Shown: one piece after another, positions 16,110 to 23,297 of the stretch
How the letters are laid out: every line of letters begins with the position of its first letter
How positions within the stretch are numbered: the first letter of the stretch is position 1
Assembly (NCBI GenBank): GCA_020634855.1
Contig: JACKAU010000006.1
Coordinates: forward strand, 434,001-498,000
DNA length: 64,000 nucleotides
Reading direction: 5' to 3'
From: Anaerolineales bacterium
GTDB taxonomy: Bacteria; Chloroflexota; Anaerolineae; 4572-78; J111
Position numbers and translations under genes: made by a program
Notes under the pieces: model-generated
What the model was told of the DNA's origin: nothing
Seen by the model: only the letters and a program-made list of their open reading frames with translations
Database searches by the model: none

Positions 16110-17081
16110 TCATACACCACTCAAAGCCGATGGGCTATCGGGCAGCCGATCATAAATGTCCTCGCGGCTGATCATATTCGGCAGCGGCCCGACCGTCTGC
16201 AATTTCATTTCAACCACTTCACGGGCGAACAACAAACAGCGCGGCAGCGGCTGATCATCGAGCAGCGCGGTCAGAAAGCCGGCCCAAAATGCGTCGCCGG
16301 CGCCGGTGGCATCAACTACGTCGATTGTCCGCGCCGGCAAATGAGCCAATATCGTTCCATTTTCAGACACCAAAGAACCATCCTTGCCCATCGTAAAAAC
16401 CACAATGTTTGGCCCTAACTCGTGAAACATTTCGATATACCGTTCCGGCGACTCATCCGAGCCAAAGAAACGCTGTGAATCGTCCAATGAAGCCTTGGTA
16501 ATGGTCACATATTGGTAGATATCGCGCATTACTTCCTGCGCTTCCACATAATTGGGCCAAACAACCAGGCTAAAATTAGGATCGAACGACACAATCTTGT
16601 TTTGAGCCGCGGCTAGCTCAAATGCCTTCTTCACCGCCGAGCGGCTTGGTTCACGAGACAGAGGCCAAGTCGAGGCGTGAATTATTTTGGCCCCAGCGAT
16701 GGCTTCTTCCGATAATTCTTCCGGTTGGAGTTTGTAATCGCCATTGCGCGACGGCTCAAAATCGGGTGTGCCGCTGGTGCGTGAAACAAAGACAAAAGTG
16801 GTATGAACCCGATGATCCATGATCAGATGCTCGGTCATAACGCCATGAAATTGCAATTGCGCTTTGATAAATTGCCCAAATGCGCCGATGCCGGTTTTGC
16901 CGGCAATTGCCGTCTGGCAGCCTAACTTGGCCATATTTACCGCAATATTGGCCGGTGAGCCGCCCAAATATCGCTGAAATATTTCAGCCTCACGCAAACT
17001 CTCAACCACATCCGTAGAGATAAAGTCAATCAATACCTCGCCAATCGCCAGTAGGTCCAAATTCTGGTCGATTTCAGTCAT
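16110..17081 (-). CDS. PfkB-family sugar kinase (fructokinase-like)
   Basis: A 323-residue ribokinase-family enzyme. Signature 1 is RYLGGSPANIAVNMAKLG (residues ~33-50) and signature 2 is VVDATGAGDAFWAGFL (~250-265), which holds the catalytic Asp of the GAGD anion hole. The N-terminal LDLLAIGEVLIDFIS is typical of fructokinases and 2-keto-3-deoxygluconokinases. The ATG at 17081 has AAAGGA before it; the frame extends to 17123 without a good start. As last gene of a sucrose-related block, fructose phosphorylation is the most likely role (inference); 2-keto-3-deoxygluconate or another sugar remains possible. Confidence 0.85.
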   Translation of the reverse strand: MTEIDQNLDLLAIGEVLIDFISTDVVESLREAEIFQRYLGGSPANIAVNMAKLGCQTAIAGKTGIGAFGQFIKAQLQFHGVMTEHLIMDHRVHTTFVFVSRTSGTPDFEPSRNGDYKLQPEELSEEAIAGAKIIHASTWPLSREPSRSAVKKAFELAAAQNKIVSFDPNFSLVVWPNYVEAQEVMRDIYQYVTITKASLDDSQRFFGSDESPERYIEMFHELGPNIVVFTMGKDGSLVSENGTILAHLPARTIDVVDATGAGDAFWAGFLTALLDDQPLPRCLLFAREVVEMKLQTVGPLPNMISREDIYDRLPDSPSALSGV

Positions 17082-17112
17082 AAGAGCATCCTTTTGAAAA
17101 AATGGGAGCGCC

Positions 17113-17248
17113 CAAGTTGCCACCTTGCGGAAAAAAGACCTTTAGGGTTTCCGAAAGGGCCTTATCCCGACCTAAATTTGGCTATTTAACGCCAATTCTG
17201 GTCAAAATCAGGGCCGAAACCCTAAAGGTCTGGATGGGTAGCAACTTG
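17113..17248. repeat. large palindromic intergenic element (GACCTTTAGGGTTTC arms)
   Basis: GACCTTTAGGGTTTC (17137-17151) is exactly mirrored at 17216-17230; outside it CAAGTTGCCACC (17113-17124) is nearly mirrored by GGGTAGCAACTTG (to 17248). The whole spacer between the two kinase genes can fold into one long hairpin. It resembles the other palindromic spacer elements in the window but has no second copy here. Confidence 0.75.
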
Positions 17249-17267
17249 AGTCAAAACATTAAACTGG

Positions 17268-17930
17268 TTAAGGTTGGGCTACCAAGTCTCCAACAAATTC
17301 AACTTGAAACTCGCGCGTCACAATGACATCCGCTTTGGCTTTATGCTTGGAGATAATCTCGTGCTCAATCTCAAGTACTTCTTCAAAAAACGGATCCATC
17401 GGCTCTCGCCCGCGCTTACGGCGTGACTCCATCGTTTCGAGCCGATTGCGAGTCAGAAATACTTTCGCGTCCACATTTTCCAGCAGTGAGGTATAAGTGC
17501 CTTCGGCAATTAACACCTTTAACCCCGTCAGCGTCATCGTTTCATCTTCAATGCGATCTTCGCCAAAGATAACCAGTGGTTTGACCACCGCCTCTTGTCC
17601 ATCCCACGCCGCTTTGAGGTGTTCATCTAGCAGCGCCAGCTTGACTTCCTGAGGGCCAACCCAACTGATATCTTTCAAGCGGGTATTATGGTTGGTTTTA
17701 GGCGGATAGATAAAATAGTCATCTTGTTGAAAAATGCCGGTTGGCACTTCTTTGTAATTCAATACCGTGGCGATGGCCTGGGCCATCTCAGATTTGCCGC
17801 TGCCGGACTCGCCGGCCACGGTACAGGTAAAGCGACCTGCTTTCGCTTCAATTTGAGGCAGCAGGTAATCAACAATCGCCATCGCTGCTGTGTAATGATA
17901 ATCTTCAACAATAATTACATCGCCTTTCAT
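17268..17930 (-). CDS. uridine-kinase-like P-loop kinase
   Basis: A 220-residue protein of the uridine kinase/phosphoribulokinase superfamily. It has Walker A GESGSGKSEMAQA (residues ~41-53), QQDDYFIYPPKTNHNTR (~71-87), which matches the substrate Asp loop of uridine kinases (DxFY/DDYF), and the lid-like ETMESRRKRGREPMDP (~163-178). The ATG at 17930 is preceded by AAAGGA at good spacing; the TTG one codon earlier is not needed. Neighbours are a PfkB kinase and a GT4/GalT-like fusion, so it may supply or recycle uridine nucleotides or phosphorylate a sugar for the block. The substrate is uncertain; phosphoribulokinase activity is unlikely without other Calvin-cycle genes. Confidence 0.72.
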   Translation of the reverse strand: MKGDVIIVEDYHYTAAMAIVDYLLPQIEAKAGRFTCTVAGESGSGKSEMAQAIATVLNYKEVPTGIFQQDDYFIYPPKTNHNTRLKDISWVGPQEVKLALLDEHLKAAWDGQEAVVKPLVIFGEDRIEDETMTLTGLKVLIAEGTYTSLLENVDAKVFLTRNRLETMESRRKRGREPMDPFFEEVLEIEHEIISKHKAKADVIVTREFQVEFVGDLVAQP

Positions 17931-18388
17931 CAATGAGATCCTTTCTTTTCGAAATTGGTATTAGGATTAATGCAAATTGTTACCGATGAACCCAACATGG
18001 GGACCAAGAAAGAGAAAGTAGAGGGAAAAATCCCTCTAACTTCTCACTTGCTACTTCCGTCGTAGTTGACTAAAAATAATTGGTTTTTCGACTGTCAGCG
18101 AGCAAGATGCAACTTGGGGCAAATGACCGAGCGATTGGGAATGAACAAACGTCCACAATCGAGTTCGATGGTTGCATACAGGGTTATACACCCTTAGCTT
18201 ATAGGAATTGTCTTAGAGACACCTTTATTTTTTGCCAGAATTACGTTTGAATTTTCACTAATTATTTCTTGTTTTTCGTGTCAATTCGCGCCACTCGTAG
18301 CTAATTTTGTTTCACCGGCGTGTCAACGGCGTAACTCCTGACCGTCATCTTATTCTTCGGTCTACTCAGGGGGTTGCGGCCCACTGAT
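17931..18388. other. gene-free spacer, 458 bp
   Basis: No coding potential was recognised on either strand. A hairpin TAGAGGG / CCCTCTA (18019-18038, loop A5T) is present without a clean T run in the direction of the upstream gene. The rest is AT-rich unique sequence, likely holding the promoter of the uridine-kinase-like gene and the 3' end of the GT4 fusion transcript. Confidence 0.5.
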
Positions 18389-20866
18389 TTAGTCGTAATT
18401 GAGTATTTCTCTAAAATGGCTTGCGACAGCACTGGGATTACCCTGGCATACCCACAAACCCAACTGCTCCAGCCCGCCGGTCTCCTGAGTATACGGTAGA
18501 AACTCAAAATACAAACCGGCGCCCGGCCCATTCGAGGTGATGATATTATAAGCAGCGGCTCGGCCTATTTTAGGCATAACGATTAGCATGGCTCTAATGG
18601 CGTCGTGCCAACCGTTAGTAACAGCTTCTAATTGGGCATCGGAGAGCTGATGTAGGTACTGTTTGTTCGTATCCTTCAAAAGCAGCATCGTGTAATAGGG
18701 CCGCTTCATAAAATAGGGTACCACCAGCATAGCTTCGCCATAATCTTTTATCAATAGTTCGGACGGGTTCTCTCTGAGCATATAGCCGGAGAACACCTCG
18801 CCGCGCTCTTGCCAAAAACGCCAATTGTTTTGGAAGCGTCGAGGCATGACGTTGCTAAAACAGATCTGCTGGTGTCCGTGCGATAGCGAGCCGCCGACCA
18901 TCAGACCATAATTCTTAAAGATAGAAACATACCCGTGATTCTCGTTTTTACCGTTGGTTGATGGGGAGGACGGCATAAATTCCGCCGATTCGCGCAGCAG
19001 CTTTTGCTCCAGGGCGGCCAGCCGTTTCATGGCTACAACACGGTCTTCAACCGGCATGTTATGCCAGTCATTATCGTGCAGGGAAGAGGTCCATTGCAAG
19101 AAATGAAGACCATAAGGCGACTCGTCATTGTCCCCGTTAACCGGCGGATAAAGCACCGGAAACAGGTTTTTATTGATAAATGTGAACCCTTCACTCAAAC
19201 CGGCCACATCGATCACGCCGGTCGTTTTGCCCTCGCAGATGGGGCAAGCAGTAGCGGTCTTCGACTCGGCCGGCGGTTCGGGATAATCGTGCGGACGGCG
19301 GGCGCGAGCCGAATTGTAAAGAATCACCGCCCCGTCACGCGGATCGACCTGGTAAAGCGCGTCCGGTCGGAACTTAGCCAGTTCCGGATCATTACGCACC
19401 ATCTCAAACATCTGCGTCACGGATAACTCGTCAATGGTTTCAGACTCCAGGATCTTATTCACCGACTCGCGGCTAATTTGCTGTGGCGTAGGGCCTAGAT
19501 CATATTCGATGGCTTGCAGCAGTCGCATCGTCATATGTTTCCAGGTAAAATAGGGGATGGTGATTTGATAGGCTTGCTGACCCATCGTTCGCCGCAAATG
19601 ATCGTCTGTGAGCAGCATCTCCAGGGCGTAGGCAAAGCCATCGACATCGCCGCCCTGCACCATGATCCCGCCTTCGCCCTTAACGATAGCCTGAGAGTTG
19701 CCTTCAGGCTTTATCTGCTCGGTGTCATCGCCAATCAGGTAATCCGTTAAAAATGGAACGAGATGGCTGCCCACGCCGGGCACAGCCGTAGCCGCCGCTT
19801 CCTGAATAGCCATGCCGAACCCTTCCATTATAGAGGGCGAGCAGTAAACCGCCGAAACCGCGTGAATGTACGGTAATCTGGCCCATTCGTAGCCGATGGC
19901 GGCGGTGTGGCTTTCGATGCCGGTTTCCTTAATCAATGATTTCAACTCACCGGCCAACTCCGTCTCAGTGTCATCAATCGAGACCACTAACAACGTGTTG
20001 GGGATTTTTTTGTGGACTTTGGCAAACGCTTTAATCAATACATCTTTCTGCTTGGTTCTATCAGTGCGGCTGACCTCAAAAACGACTTTGCAGCCCCGTA
20101 CTTGGTTGATCGGCAGACCGGTGGCCTCGCTGAGAAACGTCCAAATCTCGTGCTCCGGCTCGATGGCCCGAGGATGATACCGATCGGCTTGAATACAGGG
20201 CGGTAAAAACAGGTTGCTGTCGTAATCGTAATCATCCTTGAGCGCCTGGCGAATTACCGGCGATGTCGCCGCGATACCGTCCAAATCGGGGACAAGCGCC
20301 TTCTCAGCGGCAATCCGCTCATCGATCCGCAAATCTTGCCACGTTTCCGGCGGCATATTGCGCTTTTTAAGCGTACCAACGGAGTGCGGCACCCACACAT
20401 GCTTCACCGGCCGAGGCAGCGACTTGTTTAACAAGACTCCTAAAGCGGCGGCGTCCCAATAATGGGAAATGATCAAATCGATAGCCGTGCCTTCATCCGC
20501 CAGAAACGCTTTTAGGTATTCAAACAACTGCGGCAGTTGTTCGTGCATATCTTCTTTGCGAACAAACGCCTTTTTATCATCTTCGATAAATAAAATGCGC
20601 TGGTGGTCATCCTGATAGTCTAACCCGGACCGCAGTTCGTTTGTCAGGGGATGCGGATATCCACCGCGATTGACAATGGTGACTTTGAAGCCCAAATCGA
20701 CGACGGTAGCCGTGAATTGGTTGACGAAGACATTTTGGCCGCCGGTATCCGGCAGGCCGGGGATAACCTCCCATTGATGAATACCGTGGTTGGTAATCAT
20801 CAGAATGTGAGGCCGACTCGAAGTGAGGAATGCTTCATGGTGTTCGATAGGTACAACTTCTGACAT
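18389..20866 (-). CDS. GT4 glycosyltransferase fused to a GalT-like HIT-superfamily domain
   Basis: An 825-residue two-domain protein. Residues ~18-455 are a GT-B glycosyltransferase of the sucrose-phosphate synthase type: GLPDTGGQNVFVNQ (37-50), VRKEDMHEQL, HYWDAAALG, HVWVPHSVGTLKKRNM (156-171) and EX7E at Glu348-Glu356 in IMEGFGMAIQEAAAT. A linker (~456-535) leads to a C-terminal domain (~536-825) like galactose-1-phosphate uridylyltransferase: zinc-type CPIC at 541-544, then FKNYGLMVGGSLSHGHQQI (650-668) with His663-Gly-His665-Gln-Gln in place of the GalT HPHGQ; His665 aligns with the nucleotidylated catalytic His. The family knowledge is that such domains move UMP or AMP between sugar phosphates. 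A bifunctional enzyme that makes or recycles the NDP-sugar used by its own GT domain is inference. A GGAGAG site precedes the ATG at 20866. Confidence 0.85.
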   Translation of the reverse strand: MSEVVPIEHHEAFLTSSRPHILMITNHGIHQWEVIPGLPDTGGQNVFVNQFTATVVDLGFKVTIVNRGGYPHPLTNELRSGLDYQDDHQRILFIEDDKKAFVRKEDMHEQLPQLFEYLKAFLADEGTAIDLIISHYWDAAALGVLLNKSLPRPVKHVWVPHSVGTLKKRNMPPETWQDLRIDERIAAEKALVPDLDGIAATSPVIRQALKDDYDYDSNLFLPPCIQADRYHPRAIEPEHEIWTFLSEATGLPINQVRGCKVVFEVSRTDRTKQKDVLIKAFAKVHKKIPNTLLVVSIDDTETELAGELKSLIKETGIESHTAAIGYEWARLPYIHAVSAVYCSPSIMEGFGMAIQEAAATAVPGVGSHLVPFLTDYLIGDDTEQIKPEGNSQAIVKGEGGIMVQGGDVDGFAYALEMLLTDDHLRRTMGQQAYQITIPYFTWKHMTMRLLQAIEYDLGPTPQQISRESVNKILESETIDELSVTQMFEMVRNDPELAKFRPDALYQVDPRDGAVILYNSARARRPHDYPEPPAESKTATACPICEGKTTGVIDVAGLSEGFTFINKNLFPVLYPPVNGDNDESPYGLHFLQWTSSLHDNDWHNMPVEDRVVAMKRLAALEQKLLRESAEFMPSSPSTNGKNENHGYVSIFKNYGLMVGGSLSHGHQQICFSNVMPRRFQNNWRFWQERGEVFSGYMLRENPSELLIKDYGEAMLVVPYFMKRPYYTMLLLKDTNKQYLHQLSDAQLEAVTNGWHDAIRAMLIVMPKIGRAAAYNIITSNGPGAGLYFEFLPYTQETGGLEQLGLWVCQGNPSAVASHFREILNYD

Positions 20867-20894
20867 TATTCTCTCCCTTGAAAATTAAGATTTG

Positions 20895-20944
20895 GGAGCG
20901 TCAAAGTTTGCTTTGTCAAATGTCAAAGTAACCTTTGTCGCTCC
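20895..20944. repeat. GGAGCG palindromic dispersed repeat, copy 2
   Basis: GGAGCGTCAAAGTTTGCTTTG (first 20 bases from 20895) is mirrored by CAAAGTAACCTTTGTCGCTCC ending at 20944. It lies 29 bp before the start of the GT4/GalT-like gene, i.e. in its leader, like copies 1, 3 and 4, which also sit just upstream of a start codon. Confidence 0.75.
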
Positions 20945-20964
20945 TATAAATTTTTATTACACTC

Positions 20965-21735
20965 TTAAATTAGCCCAAAATGTTGCAATCCTTCCATTAC
21001 ACCGCGGCGGCGCAGCAGCTTTGGGCAAAAGTAAACTTCCGGTGGGTTTTCTTCTTTTAAACGTTTTAACTCCGGTTGGGCATTGCCCACCACAATGCCT
21101 TTGGGAAACTCATCAAACATCGTGCGATCATTGCCGCTGTCGCCGGCAATGATGACCGTCCGCGAGGTCAGATCAAAATAATCCACAATGAATTTGATGG
21201 CATTGCCTTTGCCGGCTTCGGTTGGCACGATATCCAAATCTCGCGTGCTTGACCAGATCACGCGATAGGTATCGGTAGCGTTCGGCTTCGATCACCGTTG
21301 TTGAACAAGCGCGGCGGCCTCATCCGGGTCGGGCGCTTGATCCAAAAAGCAACTGACTTTCAACGGGGTATTATATTTATCCGACTGCATCACCAGGCCC
21401 GGAATTCCGTCCAAAAAGGTCCAGGCCTCTTGTCGCGAAAATTCCCGGCGCAGATGCGCATCCCATTCCGGTAACGGCGTTAACTCACCGTCATCGAACG
21501 GCGGCAGGTAGATTTCCGTACCCACTTGCGTTGAAATAGCGTCCGGCACCGGCAGATTTTCATCCATAAAGCCGCTTACCACATCAGGCACAGCGCGAGC
21601 CGTCGGCAAGATTAAAAACAGGTCGCCTTGTTGCCGGCGATCGGTTAATTGTTGGGTGAGTTCGGCTAACGCCGCCGGATCGCCGGTCAGGGTATTATCG
21701 ATATCGCAAGCTAAAATCCATTCAGGCTGTTGCAT
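20965..21735 (-). pseudogene. sucrose-phosphatase-like HAD hydrolase interrupted by an in-frame TGA
   Basis: A complete ~256-codon HAD-IIB phosphatase reading frame on one phase, broken by a TGA at codon 148 (21294-21292). The 5' part has motif I DIDNTLTGD (nucleophile Asp11), motif II-like LPTARA and STQVGTEIYLPP. After the stop, in the same frame, come STRDLDIVPTEAGKGNAIKF (motif III region with the Lys) and motif IV AGDSGNDRTMF. The halves together match sucrose-6-phosphate phosphatases in order and spacing. The gene follows the SPS-type GT4 by 9 bp, as expected for an spp gene. Other genes here end in TGA, so it is a stop in this organism. A nonsense mutation, a sequencing error or readthrough could explain it; a restart at the GTG at 21261 would give only the C-terminal half. 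Confidence 0.85.
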
Positions 21736-21744
21736 TATAAATCC

Positions 21745-23022
21745 TTAACTGAACTCCTCGATGCGCATTCTTTCGGCCCGATCAAAGACCTCCAGCATCC
21801 GCTTGGCGATACCGGTCCAGCCGAAATGGCGCCGGGCAAACCGCGAGCCTTCCACCGAAAGTTCGTGGGCCAAATTGGGATAGAGCATCGGCAACGCCAG
21901 CATCGTACCATATTCGGCCGAACGATTGGGGTCGGCGTAGAGCGCATGTTTGCCGAACTCGATAATCTTGGCCAGGCCGCCGTGGACGGTGACGACGGTC
22001 GATGTCCCACAGGCCATCGCCTCGACGGCGACCATACCGAACGGTTCGTAGCGAGAAGATAGGGCAAACACGCCCGCCGCGCGATAATAGTCCGCCAAAT
22101 CCTCATCGGGAATATATTTGACCCAATTAATCTTATCGTTAACGCCTAACTCACTGGCTAATGTTTTTAATTCGGCCACACCTGCATCGTCTTGTTTAGA
22201 GTCATCACTACCGATACCGGCAATCAAACGGGCCTCAGGCACAAGTTCGAGCAACGTGGGCAGCGAACGAATTAACAAATCGTGTCCTTTATTAGCCGCC
22301 ATCCGGCCGACAGCCAGAACATCGTGCCCTCCCAGGCCAAGCTTCTTTTGCAATTCGACCATCTCTTCGCCACGCACCGGCAAAAACCGGTTTTCATCCA
22401 TTCCAGGCGGAATAACCGTAATTTGTCGCTCCAACACATCGTAATTTTCTTGCAAAAGTTGAAACTGAGGTTCGGTCGTGGCCACGATATGATCACAGTT
22501 GCGATAAATCAAGAATTCAGTGTGAATCCGTTCCTCGAAGCGATAATTCTTCTCCATCTCCGCTTCATCCATACCCATGCCCATGTTCTGTTTTTTCCAC
22601 GTACCCAACGAATGAGGCGTGTGAACATGCGGAATACTTAACTCCTCGGCGATTTTTTGGCCGGCCCAACCGCCGTCCCAATAATGCGAATACACTACCC
22701 CGTAGGTTCGTCCTCGATTGCGAATGGCGGCCAAACAGTTGGTCACAAAATCGCCCAGATAGTCGTGCATATCTTCTTTACGAATAAATTTCTTGCCGCC
22801 GAACGGAATACGCCAGACTCGGAAGTTTTCGTTAACTTCGTCGAACTCCGGCTGATTCTCAAAACGGCGCGTCACCAAATCGACATTGTAACCCAGCCGG
22901 CTAAATCGTTTGGCCAACTCAACCACATAGACCACCTGACCACCTGTGTCGGGTTTACCTAATTCCGGCTCGGCGCCGACATACCCGTGAATAGAGAACA
23001 TTAGAATAGAATTTTGATTCAC
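21745..23022 (-). CDS. sucrose-phosphate synthase-type GT4 glycosyltransferase
   Basis: A 425-residue GT-B enzyme. HGYVGAEPELGKPDTGGQVV (12-31) is the fructose-phosphate side loop of SPS-like enzymes. Further motifs are FIRKEDMHDYL, YSHYWDGGWAGQK, HVHTPHSLGTWKKQNM (132-147), the phosphate-binding Arg240/Lys245 in GRMAANKG, and EX7E Glu326-Glu334 in SSRYEPFGMVAVEAMACGT. It should transfer glucose from UDP- or ADP-glucose to fructose 6-phosphate. The same motifs occur in mannosylfructose-phosphate synthase, which is the main alternative. It is 9 bp upstream of the phosphatase gene and shares a style with the GT domain of the 825-residue fusion, so the cluster has two SPS-type transferases. Confidence 0.88.
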   Translation of the reverse strand: MNQNSILMFSIHGYVGAEPELGKPDTGGQVVYVVELAKRFSRLGYNVDLVTRRFENQPEFDEVNENFRVWRIPFGGKKFIRKEDMHDYLGDFVTNCLAAIRNRGRTYGVVYSHYWDGGWAGQKIAEELSIPHVHTPHSLGTWKKQNMGMGMDEAEMEKNYRFEERIHTEFLIYRNCDHIVATTEPQFQLLQENYDVLERQITVIPPGMDENRFLPVRGEEMVELQKKLGLGGHDVLAVGRMAANKGHDLLIRSLPTLLELVPEARLIAGIGSDDSKQDDAGVAELKTLASELGVNDKINWVKYIPDEDLADYYRAAGVFALSSRYEPFGMVAVEAMACGTSTVVTVHGGLAKIIEFGKHALYADPNRSAEYGTMLALPMLYPNLAHELSVEGSRFARRHFGWTGIAKRMLEVFDRAERMRIEEFS

Positions 23023-23236
23023 GCTAGCACCTCCTCAAGCACTGCTATGCATCGTTTTTAGTTAAAGCGTTAGTTTGATAGATTGCCGCATCAATACCTT
23101 TGTCGATACCAAATTACCCGGCAGTAACCTCAACTACAGGCGTGAAAGTAAGAATGGTCTACAGTAATGATAATGATCTGGCCAGATTTGGGAAATTAGG
23201 CACAAAACGATGCTTTTTGGGGCTTCAAAATAAGAT

Positions 23237-23266
23237 TTGTAGGACAAACTTAAGTTTGTCCTACAA
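23237..23266. repeat. 30-bp perfect palindrome (TTGTAGGACAAACTT arms)
   Basis: The 15-base arm TTGTAGGACAAACTT is followed immediately by its exact reverse complement. It lies in the 275-bp spacer 23023-23297 downstream of the HAD/GH fusion and upstream of the SPS gene. With no loop it is cruciform-prone and self-complementary. Only one copy was seen in the window. The remainder of the spacer shows no gene. Confidence 0.8.
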
Positions 23267-23297
23267 GGGGTTTCTTGGTCGCGCCACTTGGATCGAT

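Noticed and set aside
20965..21261. Independent 98-residue HAD gene
   Set aside because: It is the in-frame continuation of the upstream phosphatase after a single TGA, and by itself lacks the catalytic Asp.
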